Assembly (NCBI RefSeq): GCF_003992125.1
Contig: NZ_RQUY01000008.1
Coordinates: 1-56,715, forward strand
DNA length: 56,715 nt
Origin: Veillonella caviae
GTDB taxonomy: Bacteria > Bacillota > Negativicutes > Veillonellales > Veillonellaceae
Reading direction: 5' to 3'
Part shown: piece after piece, positions 15,474-23,126 of the stretch
Position numbering within the stretch: position 1 is the stretch's first letter
Layout of the letters: each line of letters opens with the position of its first letter
Made by a program: the position numbers and the translations under genes
Notes under the pieces: generated by a model
What the model saw: the letters and a program-made list of their open reading frames with translations, nothing else
The model's database searches: none
What the model was told of the DNA's origin: nothing

Positions 15474-15986
15474 ATGGAATCTAATGAATCCTTAAAATCA
15501 TATACATATAACTTGCTTGCTGAACGTGGTGTTACGGTAGAGTCTATAGCAGAACTTGTGATGTATGTACAGAAACCGTATTTGCCAAATCTCACTATGG
15601 AGGAATGTATTGATAGCGTTCACTCGGTGCTTGATAAACGAGAGGTGCATAATGCTATTATTACTGGTATTGAGTTAGATAAATTGACAGAACAAGGTGT
15701 ACTTTCACAACCATTACAAAATATTGTAGAGAATGATGAAGGTTTATACGGTATCGATGAGATTTTGGCTTTATCTATCGTTAATTTATACGGATCTATC
15801 GGATTCACTAACTATGGTTATTTAGACAAGGTAAAGCCTGGTATTATTAAACAATTAGATAGCAAGGTAGGAGGTCGGTGCAATACATTCCTAGACGACC
15901 TCGTTGGTGCTGTAGCGGCAGCTGCAGCGGGACGCATTGCACATAACGAGCCAACGAGAGTAATTCATGCAGTAGTGGCGGGATGA
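15474..15986 (+). CDS. pgpA: Phosphatidylglycerophosphatase A
   Basis: 170 residues using ATG 15474, which has AAGGATGGA upstream; a longer frame back to 15393 is not conserved-looking. The sequence has the PgpA landmarks VQKPYLPNLTMEECIDSV, ALSIVNLYGSIGFTNYGYLDK and RCNTFLDDLVGA followed by an Ala-rich helix with RIAHN. Family role: removal of phosphate from phosphatidylglycerophosphate to make phosphatidylglycerol. This soluble low-GC version lacks the membrane helices of the E. coli protein. Confidence 0.85.
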   Translation: MESNESLKSYTYNLLAERGVTVESIAELVMYVQKPYLPNLTMEECIDSVHSVLDKREVHNAIITGIELDKLTEQGVLSQPLQNIVENDEGLYGIDEILALSIVNLYGSIGFTNYGYLDKVKPGIIKQLDSKVGGRCNTFLDDLVGAVAAAAAGRIAHNEPTRVIHAVVAG

Positions 15987-16046
15987 TAGTACACGAACTA
16001 TTGATAGAATAATAGTAGATGTAGCGTATTAATAGAGGGATAGTAT

Positions 16047-16583
16047 ATGGAACACATTTTAATTGTTATCGACATGCAAAATGATTTTATTTCTGGTGCG
16101 CTAGGTACGCCTGAGGCGCAGGTTATCGTACCTTATGTGGAACAACTTGTAGCTGAATGGGACGGGCCTATTTATTTTACTCAAGATACTCATGAGACTA
16201 ATTATTTAGATACTCAAGAAGGGCAACATCTGCCTGTAGTGCATTGTGTGAAACATAGGTCGGGCTGGAACATCCACGAATCTTTGATTGACGCAGCCCG
16301 TAACAACGAGCATGTGAGGGTAATTGAGAAGCCTTGTTTTGGGTCCTTAGATTTGGTTCGTCAATTACAAGATATGCATGCTCAGAATCCAATCGGGGAT
16401 ATTACCATTGTAGGGCTCTGTACTGATATATGTGTGGTTTCTAATGTGCTGCTTGTGAAAGCAGGACTCCCTGAGGTGCCTCTCATTATTGATGCTGCTG
16501 GTTGTGCTGGTGTTACTCCTGAAAAACATCGTGCTGCTTTAGAAACCATGCGTAGTTGCCAGTGCCACGTTATAAATGACTAA
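16047..16583 (+). CDS. Isochorismatase-family cysteine hydrolase (nicotinamidase-like)
   Basis: 178 residues. Catalytic triad candidates: Asp9 (VIDMQNDF), a Lys in the IEKPCFGS region, and the nucleophilic Cys in GLCTDICVVSN. The DTHETNYLDTQEGQHLP segment has the DxH metal-binding pattern of nicotinamidases. Nicotinamide deamidation is plausible, but the family includes other amide hydrolases and the metal site is spaced differently from E. coli PncA. Starts after AGAGGGAT. Confidence 0.82.
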   Translation: MEHILIVIDMQNDFISGALGTPEAQVIVPYVEQLVAEWDGPIYFTQDTHETNYLDTQEGQHLPVVHCVKHRSGWNIHESLIDAARNNEHVRVIEKPCFGSLDLVRQLQDMHAQNPIGDITIVGLCTDICVVSNVLLVKAGLPEVPLIIDAAGCAGVTPEKHRAALETMRSCQCHVIND

Positions 16584-16606
16584 ATTTAATCTACATTTTG
16601 TTGAGC

Positions 16607-16678
16607 ACTTACATTCTAGTGAGTATCTATATTCTAGGAAGTATCTGAATTCTAATCAGTATTTACATTCTAGTTTAG
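16607..16678 (+). repeat. Four degenerate 18-bp tandem repeats
   Basis: Units begin at 16607, 16625, 16643 and 16661 and share the core ATTCTA, with the pattern AT(C/T)TA(C/T)ATTCTAG(T/G)nAGT. The array is non-coding and begins 24 bp after the hydrolase stop. Confidence 0.85.
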
Positions 16679-16728
16679 CTCGATTTATCTAGTCATGAAT
16701 TATACCGTGCATATAGATTGAAATGATA

Positions 16729-16780
16729 ACGCCTATTATAAGGGTATCGGCATATTGGTTAGATACTCTGTAATAGGCGT
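16729..16780. other. Two-tier hairpin upstream of the GltD-like gene
   Basis: ACGCCTATTA (16729-16738) pairs with TAATAGGCGT (16771-16780), and inside it GTATC pairs with GATAC. There is no T-run, so it is not an obvious terminator. It lies about 135 bp before the next gene and could be a leader structure or a bidirectional terminator of low efficiency. Confidence 0.55.
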
Positions 16781-16916
16781 GTTGTATATGTATGAATGAT
16801 ATGCATATATTCGGTTGCTTTTAGTATAGATACGGTGCCTATAATGCTTGACGTAGTCTATTATATCCAACTAAAATATACTGTAGAATAGTATGCATAA
16901 CTAGGAGGCATGTGCC

Positions 16917-18266
16917 ATGAGTAATGAATTAAAACCTCTACATTTTGATACGGATTATACGATGGAGGAAGCGTTGGCTGAGGCGAAACGCTGTTTAAAT
17001 TGTCCTAAACCATTGTGCCGCATGGGTTGTCCTATTGAAAACGAAATTCCTCGATTCATCCAAGCTATTGCACACGGCAATTTTGGTCAAGCTAATGACA
17101 TTTTAGCGGAACGCACGAATTTACCATCTATTTGCGGTCGCGTATGTCCTCGTGAAAACCAATGCGAAGGCAATTGTATTATGAACAAGGCTAAGAAACC
17201 GCCTATCAATATTGGTAAATTGGAACGCTTTGCTGCTGATTTTGAAAGCATCAACGAATTGCGTAAACCAAAGAAAATTAAACAAGACCTTGGTAAGGTA
17301 GCTGTTGTTGGTTCCGGCCCTGCAGGGCTGTCTGTTGCTGGTGATGTGGCAAAACTCGGTTATGATGTAACTGTATTTGAAGGCCAATCTGAACCAGGTG
17401 GTGTATTGTTGTTTGGTATTCCTGAATTCCGTTTGTCTAAATCTGTAGTACGCCGTGAAATTGCACGTCTCGAAGGATTAGGCGTAAAGTTCGTATGTAA
17501 TACTTTCATCGGCCAAGACAAAACATTGGATGACTTGTTTGCAGAAGGTTTCGATTCTATTTTCATTGGTACTGGTACACATATTCCGCAAGAAGTTCGC
17601 ATGGACAATGATGAAATCCCAGGTGTATTTCAAGCCATGTTCTTACTCACAAATGTACAATTAGTAGACAATGGGGAATTGGAAGAAAAAGATATTCCTG
17701 TGAAACAAGGCGATCGGGTTGTTATCATTGGCGGTGGTAATGTAGCGATGGATGCGGCTCGTACTTGTGTACGTTTAGGCTGTGAATCTGTAACCGTTGC
17801 GTATCGTCGTAACCAAGAACAAATGCCTGCACTGTTCTCGGAATATGAAGAAGCACGTCAAGAAGGCGTACAATTCCAATGGTTCGCATCTCCTGCTGGT
17901 GTAGAAGGTACAGACAAAGTAGAAGGGTTTAAATACGAAGTAATGGCCCTTAACGAAGATAGTGCCGGTATCCACGGAACTGGTAAGTATCAAGTGATGC
18001 CATGCGACAAAATTATCATCGCTGCTGGGCATAAACCAAATGCACGTCTTGTTGGAGAAGGCAATAACCTTGCAGTAGACGAAAAAGGCTACATCATTAC
18101 TTCCGAAGAACCATATGGCATGACAAGTCGCGAAGGTGTATTTGCTGGTGGTGACGTAGTACATAAACCAGCTACCGTAGTATTGGCTATGCGGGAGGCA
18201 AAAAAAGCCGTTGATGGTATGGTAAAATATATGGAAATTAAACGGGCTATGGCCAGTGCAGAGTGA
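16917..18266 (+). CDS. GltD-like NAD(P)H-dependent flavin/Fe-S oxidoreductase (glutamate synthase small-subunit family)
   Basis: 449 residues. The N-terminal domain has the Fe-S cysteines CLNCPKPLCRMGCP and ICGRVCPRENQCEGNC. Then comes an FAD-binding GxGxxG (VVGSGPAGLSVAGD) and a second nucleotide fold for NAD(P)H (VVIIGGGNVAMDAAR). The GltD family delivers electrons from NAD(P)H either to a glutamate synthase large subunit or, as NfnB, to a bifurcating partner. Neither GltB nor NfnA is adjacent, so the partner is unknown; stand-alone copies in anaerobes are often annotated as NADPH-dependent glutamate synthase. AGGAGG sits 8 bp before ATG. Confidence 0.88.
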   Translation: MSNELKPLHFDTDYTMEEALAEAKRCLNCPKPLCRMGCPIENEIPRFIQAIAHGNFGQANDILAERTNLPSICGRVCPRENQCEGNCIMNKAKKPPINIGKLERFAADFESINELRKPKKIKQDLGKVAVVGSGPAGLSVAGDVAKLGYDVTVFEGQSEPGGVLLFGIPEFRLSKSVVRREIARLEGLGVKFVCNTFIGQDKTLDDLFAEGFDSIFIGTGTHIPQEVRMDNDEIPGVFQAMFLLTNVQLVDNGELEEKDIPVKQGDRVVIIGGGNVAMDAARTCVRLGCESVTVAYRRNQEQMPALFSEYEEARQEGVQFQWFASPAGVEGTDKVEGFKYEVMALNEDSAGIHGTGKYQVMPCDKIIIAAGHKPNARLVGEGNNLAVDEKGYIITSEEPYGMTSREGVFAGGDVVHKPATVVLAMREAKKAVDGMVKYMEIKRAMASAE

Positions 18267-18380
18267 TGTCCTGCATGGCGCTGTAATTGTAAATGCTAAC
18301 CCTATGGTTTAACTATAGTATGGTGTAATTTTAGTACATTTAAATTCATTGTATTGATTATTCAATCATATATATAATGT

Positions 18381-18417
18381 AACCCTCATGGAACTGACAT
18401 ATGCCGTGAGGGTTTTT
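18381..18417 (+). terminator. Intrinsic terminator after the GltD-like gene
   Basis: AACCCTCATGG (18381-18391) pairs with CCGTGAGGGTT (18404-18414), followed by a short T-run. Confidence 0.88.
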
Positions 18418-18522
18418 ATATTAGTTTGTAGTCACCGAGAAAACATAAATAGCGATTAATAGATTATATATTTATAGTGAATGCAAGAGTATGTTGCTCT
18501 GATGGAGAGATAGGAGGTTATT

Positions 18523-18849
18523 ATGAAACCTGTCATCGTAACTTGTGAAGCTCAGACAGAGACGATGCTACGGCGCCTCGGCATGCTCATACTCATTTGG
18601 CGAAAACAATTATGTCTGACCCAGTCGGACCTATCTGTCCGAACTGGTATACTGCAATCCTATATTAGTAACCTCGAAACCGGTTCTGTAGATCCTCGGT
18701 TATCTACACTGTACAGAGTCCTGCAAGGACTTGATAATATGCCTTTTGTAACATTTTTCGAAGGCCCTGAAGGCATCGTCACATTAGAATATCCCATCAC
18801 TTCACTATCGTTACCTTTGGACGATGATCATAATATAAATTTTCATTAA
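18523..18849 (+). CDS. XRE-family DNA-binding regulator
   Basis: 108 residues with a Cro/C1-type helix-turn-helix at about residues 20-70 (RKQLCLTQSDLSVRTGILQSYISNLETGSVDPRLSTLYRVLQGL). The C-terminal 35 residues carry no ligand domain I recognise. GGAGG lies 5-6 bp before ATG. It stands alone between two terminated units, directly upstream of pta, so a role in pta or acetate-pathway control is possible but unproven. Confidence 0.85.
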   Translation: MKPVIVTCEAQTETMLRRLGMLILIWRKQLCLTQSDLSVRTGILQSYISNLETGSVDPRLSTLYRVLQGLDNMPFVTFFEGPEGIVTLEYPITSLSLPLDDDHNINFH

Positions 18850-18868
18850 TATGCTATAGAATTAATAC

Positions 18869-18897
18869 TTTCACCAATACCGCGAATTTGCTATAAT
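18869..18897 (+). promoter_or_regulatory. Promoter of pta
   Basis: TTTCAC (18869-18874), 17 bp, TATAAT (18892-18897). Shares ACTTTCACCAATA with the promoter at 2318. Confidence 0.7.
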
Positions 18898-18944
18898 AGA
18901 ACTATTGATAAGGCCATTGTGCCAATATTAAGGAGGCAAAAATC

Positions 18945-19943
18945 GTGGAGTTAATTCAAAATTTGAAAAACCAAGTAAAACCATTAGGTAAAAAAATCGT
19001 GTTGCCTGAATATCAGGACGAACGCGTATTGGTAGCTACTGAAATTATTTTGAAAGAAGGTTTCTGTACACCTGTATTAGTAGGTAATCCTGCAGAAATC
19101 GCTGAAGCCGCAAAAGCAGCTGGCGTATCTGTAGAAGGTGCAGAAATTATTGATCCTAACAATTACGATGGTTACCAACAAATGGTAGACACTTTCGTAG
19201 AATTGCGTGCTAAAAAAGGTATGACTCCTGAAAAAGCTGACGCAACAATGAAAGGTGATTGCTTGTTCTTCGGCGCTATGCTTGTTCGCCTTGGCGTTGT
19301 AGATGGCATGGTTGCTGGTTCTGCTACTCCTACTGCATCTGTATTGCGCGCTGCATTACAAGTTGTAGGCACAAAACCAGGTCTTAAAACTGTATCTTCT
19401 TCCATGGTTATGTTCACAGATAAAAAAGAATATGGCGATGAAGGCATGTTGATTTTCTCCGACTGCGGTGTATTGCCAAATCCTACATCTGAACAATTGG
19501 CTGATATCGCTGAATCCACTGTAGAAAAAGCTCGCAAAGTTGTGGGTATGGCTGACCCTCGTGTATCCATGTTGTCCTTCTCTACAAAAGGTTCCGCATC
19601 TACTCCAGAAGTAGACAAAGTTGTAGAAGCTGTTAACATTTTGAAAGAACGCAATGTTGACTTCAAATTCGACGGCGAATTGCAATTGGACGCATCTATC
19701 GTTCCTTCTGTAGCGGCTAAAAAAGCTCCTGAATCCCATGTAGCAGGTAAAGCAAATATCTTGATTTTCCCTGATTTACAAGCTGCTAACATTGGTTACA
19801 AGCTAGTTCAACGCTTTGCTGGCGCTGACGCTATTGGACCATTGATTCAAGGCTTGGCTAAACCAGTTCACGATTTGAGCCGCGGTTGCTCCGCTCAAGA
19901 CATCGTAGACGTATCTGCTATCGCTGCTGTTGAAAGCATTTAA
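18945..19943 (+). CDS. pta: Phosphate acetyltransferase
   Basis: 332 residues, GTG start behind AAGGAGG. Short-form (class I) Pta that interconverts acetyl-CoA and acetyl phosphate. Family landmarks present: GDCLFFGAMLVRLGVVDGMVAGSATPTASVLRAA, MLSFSTKGSASTPEVDKVVEA, ELQLDASIVPSVA and the C-terminal NIGYKLVQRFAGADAIGPLIQGLAKPVHDLSRGCS. With acetate kinase, which is not in this window, it makes ATP during lactate or pyruvate fermentation. Codon use is more biased than its neighbours, suggesting high expression. Confidence 0.97.
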   Translation: MELIQNLKNQVKPLGKKIVLPEYQDERVLVATEIILKEGFCTPVLVGNPAEIAEAAKAAGVSVEGAEIIDPNNYDGYQQMVDTFVELRAKKGMTPEKADATMKGDCLFFGAMLVRLGVVDGMVAGSATPTASVLRAALQVVGTKPGLKTVSSSMVMFTDKKEYGDEGMLIFSDCGVLPNPTSEQLADIAESTVEKARKVVGMADPRVSMLSFSTKGSASTPEVDKVVEAVNILKERNVDFKFDGELQLDASIVPSVAAKKAPESHVAGKANILIFPDLQAANIGYKLVQRFAGADAIGPLIQGLAKPVHDLSRGCSAQDIVDVSAIAAVESI

Positions 19944-19960
19944 TACAATATATGTAATAG

Positions 19961-19992
19961 AAAAAAGCCGATTTCTTGGAGTCGGCTTTTTT
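19961..19992 (+). terminator. Terminator of pta
   Basis: AAAAAGCCGA (19962-19971) pairs with TCGGCTTTTT (19982-19991) with a 10-base loop and a T-run. Confidence 0.92.
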
Positions 19993-20063
19993 GCTATATA
20001 TGCTTTGAATTCAAGGTAATAATTGGAACTGATAACTTCATAACCTTACAACTTATAATTGAA

Positions 20064-20095
20064 AAGCACCAGCCTATTTGTTATGTCTGGTGCTT
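20064..20095 (-). terminator. Terminator of the minus-strand broken gene
   Basis: AAGCACCAG (20064-20072) pairs with CTGGTGCTT (20087-20095); on the minus strand the stem is followed by TTTTCAATT. Confidence 0.7.
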
Positions 20096-20114
20096 CTATA
20101 ATGTATGATTCGTA

Positions 20115-20464
20115 TTATTTGATTTCGTTTAAATGATCGATAATGTCTTTTGCTGCTGTACAGCCAGGGCAATCGCAAAACTCAGCACCTTGCGATTTGA
20201 TTTCTTCTGCGTGAGTACGTATAGAATCGGCTGTTTCTTGACCAAATATTTCTGCTGCTGTTGGAGAGCTCATAAAGTCGATTGTTTCATCAATCAAAGC
20301 GATATTTTGTTTTACAATAGAGCCTAATTTTTTGTTAATTCGGCTTATTTATCAGTACCTTCTGCAGCAAGCCATGCATTGGCAAATGTTTTAACTGCTT
20401 CATTGCTAGATATTGCATCGGCTAATGCTTGTACTTGTGTTTTTAATTCTTCGTGTGTCATCAT
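20115..20464 (-). pseudogene. Broken small gene with a CxCxxC-type C-terminus
   Basis: On the minus strand a frame opens at ATG 20464/20461 behind a good GAGGAG and encodes MTHEELKTQVQALADAISSN and 18 further residues before TAA at 20345-20347. Beyond the stop the same protein appears to continue (AELT), but a lost A in the A-run near 20330 shifts the frame. The rest (KKLGSIVKQNIALIDETIDF and onward to NEIK) is open down to 20115. The C-terminal part holds EFCDCPGCTAA, a CxCxxC cluster. An internal ATG at 20297 could still give a 60-residue peptide, but no SD supports it. I do not recognise the family. Confidence 0.6.
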
Positions 20465-20506
20465 GAGCTCCTCTGATAACCAATACTATATGATGTTGCT
20501 AGATAA

Positions 20507-21136
20507 TTAGTTTTGTACAGCTGTAAAACGTTGACGGCCAAATTTGTGGTTTTTAATTTCGTCAACGAGGATTTGTGCATATGTTTCGTAGGAAATATAC
20601 GGTTGACCTTCGTTGTTTACGATGAAATTTTCGCTACCTAATGTGTAGTTGTCAGTTTCAGGACCTTCGGCGTCAAAAATAGCTGCAGGGGAGAAGAATG
20701 TCCAATCCACATTGCTGAATTTGCGGATAATATCTAACGCTTTACCTTGTGCTTTCGCAAGACCAAGGTATTCTGCAGGAAAATCAGGCGTGTCATATAA
20801 TTGTACACTGTGATCTTCATTGACATAAAGGCTACCAGCACCGCCTACAACGATAAGACGTGTATTAGTGTCTGCTAATGCTTGTAACAACAATACTGTT
20901 AAATCTTCTTGTAAATAGAATGTATCTGGCGTAAACGCGCTTGTAGCGTTTACTACTACATCGAATTGTGTTAATTCTTCTTTTGTTAATGATAACGCAT
21001 CTTTTATAATGGTAGGAATGCCTTCGATGGCCCCTTCGCGACGCACAACGCCAGTTACTTGATGACCTGCTTTTAGGGCTTTCTCAACAATACGACGACC
21101 TGCATTACCATTTGCACCGATTACTAAAATGTTCAT
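20507..21136 (-). CDS. NAD(P)-binding NmrA/SDR-type oxidoreductase
   Basis: 209 residues. The N-terminal Rossmann motif is VIGANGNAGRRIVEKALKAGHQVTGVVR, and later motifs are VVVNATSAF and LIVVGGAGSLYV. The fold is that of atypical short-chain dehydrogenases (NmrA/YwnB-like), which bind NAD(P) and often reduce quinones or sense redox state. AAGGAGAA is just upstream. It is divergent from the HxlR regulator at 21634, a pairing common for electrophile- or quinone-responsive genes. Confidence 0.85.
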   Translation of the reverse strand: MNILVIGANGNAGRRIVEKALKAGHQVTGVVRREGAIEGIPTIIKDALSLTKEELTQFDVVVNATSAFTPDTFYLQEDLTVLLLQALADTNTRLIVVGGAGSLYVNEDHSVQLYDTPDFPAEYLGLAKAQGKALDIIRKFSNVDWTFFSPAAIFDAEGPETDNYTLGSENFIVNNEGQPYISYETYAQILVDEIKNHKFGRQRFTAVQN

Positions 21137-21344
21137 GATGATTCTCCTTTTTGTGAAAGCTAACGCTTGTTATGTATATAATCAATAATCTGTTAGTGGA
21201 ACACATACTCACTGTGAAAGCTGACTATCTAACATTAGGTAATAGGATCATACATGGCATGTTTTGCTAATGCCCATTATCTAACATTCGATTATTTGCT
21301 GTTACACTAGGTTGTGCTCACCTGATGACCTTATTATAGGAGGA

Positions 21345-21443
21345 TACAAATATTTTGTACAGTAGAATTATTTTAGATAGGTACTATCAAAAGTGATAGA
21401 ATTGTGGTATTTATTGAATAAAAAAATTACAAAATATTTTGTA
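21345..21443. promoter_or_regulatory. Two palindromic operator-like sites between the oxidoreductase and HxlR genes
   Basis: TACAAATATTTTGTA at 21345-21359 and the perfect 16-bp palindrome TACAAAATATTTTGTA at 21428-21443 are nearly identical. Between them lies CTATCA-AAAG-TGATAG (21384-21399). The rest of this 500-bp divergent region is AT-rich and non-coding, with a repeated ATCTAACATT near 21225 and 21280. HxlR-family dimers bind such dyads, so these are the likely binding sites of the 21634 product. Confidence 0.6.
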
Positions 21444-21633
21444 CCTATAGAAAAGATACTATAAAATACTTGAATAACTTTCAAATTGTGTTATCATTGG
21501 TAAATGGAAACAATATGTAATTCTATATCGTATATCAGTATATAAATAAAATTAGACCTTACATGACTAGATATGATTACTATATATTATAATAGATATC
21601 TATCATGGTGAGGGACTATCAGAAGGAGTCCTT

Positions 21634-21990
21634 ATGGGAGAACAATTAGTAAATGTACATGATCTCGTTGGAAGATGCCCTTATGCAACGAGTCAGAAAT
21701 TATTGAGTGGGAAATGGGCGCTGCTCATTATGCACGAATTATCGGATGGCCCTGTGCGTTTTCGTGAGTTAGAAAGACGATTACATCCCATTACCCAAGC
21801 GACGTTGACGAGAGCTCTTCGTCAACTTGAAGATGACGGCCTCGTAAATCGACAAGTATATGGCACCATACCACCAAAAGTAGAATATAGCCTCACCGAA
21901 GTAGGCGGGGAATTTAAAAGTGTATTAGATTCACTAGAAACATGGGGATATAAATACATAGACTTCATGAAAACAACTGGACGCATTTAA
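21634..21990 (+). CDS. HxlR-family winged-helix regulator
   Basis: 118 residues, single HxlR domain: CPYATSQKLLSGKWALLIMHELSDGPVRFRELERRLHPITQATLTRALRQLEDDGLV. The N-terminal Cys (about residue 15, GRCPYA) sits at the position of the redox-sensing cysteine of YodB/HypR-type members, so thiol-based sensing of quinones or disulfide stress is likely. Divergent from the NmrA-type oxidoreductase it probably controls. GAAGGAG precedes ATG. Confidence 0.9.
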   Translation: MGEQLVNVHDLVGRCPYATSQKLLSGKWALLIMHELSDGPVRFRELERRLHPITQATLTRALRQLEDDGLVNRQVYGTIPPKVEYSLTEVGGEFKSVLDSLETWGYKYIDFMKTTGRI

Positions 21991-22085
21991 TCTGAAGGTG
22001 ATGCAGAGCGGTATTATCAATCCCTCTTTACAGATGATCGAAAGATATCCTGTGTATTTTTTATTATCTCCATATTTACCACCGT

Positions 22086-22327
22086 TGAAGTGAGAGATGG
22101 AAACAGGACTTTAATTTCATCTATATCAATAGAGAAGAGACTCGTCCTTTGCATAGGTTAAAACGAGAGATGAGAACAGGAACCTAAAAATGAATTGCGT
22201 AGGCCAAAGGCCGTTAAGCGCTCCTGAATTTTTAGGTTCCTGTTCTCATCTCTTTTGTATTTGGCGGGAAGGATGAGTCTCTTACTCTGTTTAACGTAGA
22301 ATTTTTAAGTCCTGTTTCCATCTCTTC
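22086..22327. repeat. 240-bp nested imperfect palindrome
   Basis: The left half (22086-22200) reads as the reverse complement of the right half. Outer arms AGATGGAAACAGGACTT (22096 and complement ending near 22323), middle arms AAGAGACTC(G/A)TCCTT (22134 and complement near 22268-22282), and inner arms GAGATGAGAACAGGAACC (22167 and complement near 22235-22252) are nearly perfect and separated by poorly conserved bulges. The outer and inner arms also resemble each other (GAGATGnnAACAGGA). No ORF is present. It could be a MITE, a double insertion of one, or a structured RNA. Confidence 0.85.
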
Positions 22328-22406
22328 ACCATTTATAGTGATAGATATGGTATAATAAAAAATACAGATGATATAAATTCTCATATATAAAGAGGTATTG
22401 ATAATA

Positions 22407-23111
22407 ATGCTAAACGTAACTTTTTTGGCACATAGCGGCTTTCTAGTAGATGACGGGAAGCGTTGTTATGTGTTTGATTATTATAAAGACCCTAATACTA
22501 TCGTGTGGCAGTTGGCAAAGCGTGGACGTGAGTTGTGGTTTTTTATCAGTCATAGTCATGGCGATCATTTTAATCCGTCTATTACAGAGTTTGATGGGCC
22601 TAGAACTAGGTATATTTGCCATCAAGATGTGCCACTAGATGGAAAGGTAAAGAAGTGTATTACCATGCGTCCTGGTCAAGATGCGCTCATCGATGATGTA
22701 GCTATTCATATGTATGGCAGTACCGATGAAGGTGGTTCTTTTTATATTAAAACAGATTTTACTAATATCGATTCGGACACTATATTTCATGCAGGGGATC
22801 TCAATTGGTGGCATTGGCTTGGTGATACTCCTGAGAATAATCGAAATGCGAAATACATGGCGTGGCATGAGTTTAAGGAATTGACTGGACTTGCAGTAGA
22901 TGTAGCGATGTTTCCTGTAGATTATCGTCTCGAAGGTGCTCAGGAGTGGGGGGCCATTGAATTCTTACGTTATGTGACAGTTAAGAAAGCTTTCATCCCT
23001 ATGCATGTCAATGGACCACTATGGATTCCATCAGTGTATTTCAAGGCCCTCTATGAGGATGTGCCGATTTGGCAACCTCAAAAAAGTGGTGATGAGTGCA
23101 CAATTAACTAA
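22407..23111 (+). CDS. MBL-fold metal-dependent hydrolase (UlaG-like)
   Basis: 234 residues from ATG 22407 (AGAGG 11 bp upstream; a TTG at 22398 is too close). Metallo-beta-lactamase fold: HSGF at the N-terminus, the metal-binding SHSHGDHFNP, then HAGDLNWWHW, and a C-terminal PMHVNGP. This is the short UlaG-like or YcbJ-like form that acts on small phosphorylated or lactone substrates; the substrate is unknown. It appears to lead an operon with the two DUF445 genes. Confidence 0.85.
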   Translation: MLNVTFLAHSGFLVDDGKRCYVFDYYKDPNTIVWQLAKRGRELWFFISHSHGDHFNPSITEFDGPRTRYICHQDVPLDGKVKKCITMRPGQDALIDDVAIHMYGSTDEGGSFYIKTDFTNIDSDTIFHAGDLNWWHWLGDTPENNRNAKYMAWHEFKELTGLAVDVAMFPVDYRLEGAQEWGAIEFLRYVTVKKAFIPMHVNGPLWIPSVYFKALYEDVPIWQPQKSGDECTIN

Positions 23112-23126
23112 TATTAGGATCAAGTG

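Noticed and set aside
19172-19792. 206-residue minus-strand ORF inside pta
   Set aside because: Antisense shadow of a strongly codon-biased gene, with no SD or recognisable domain.
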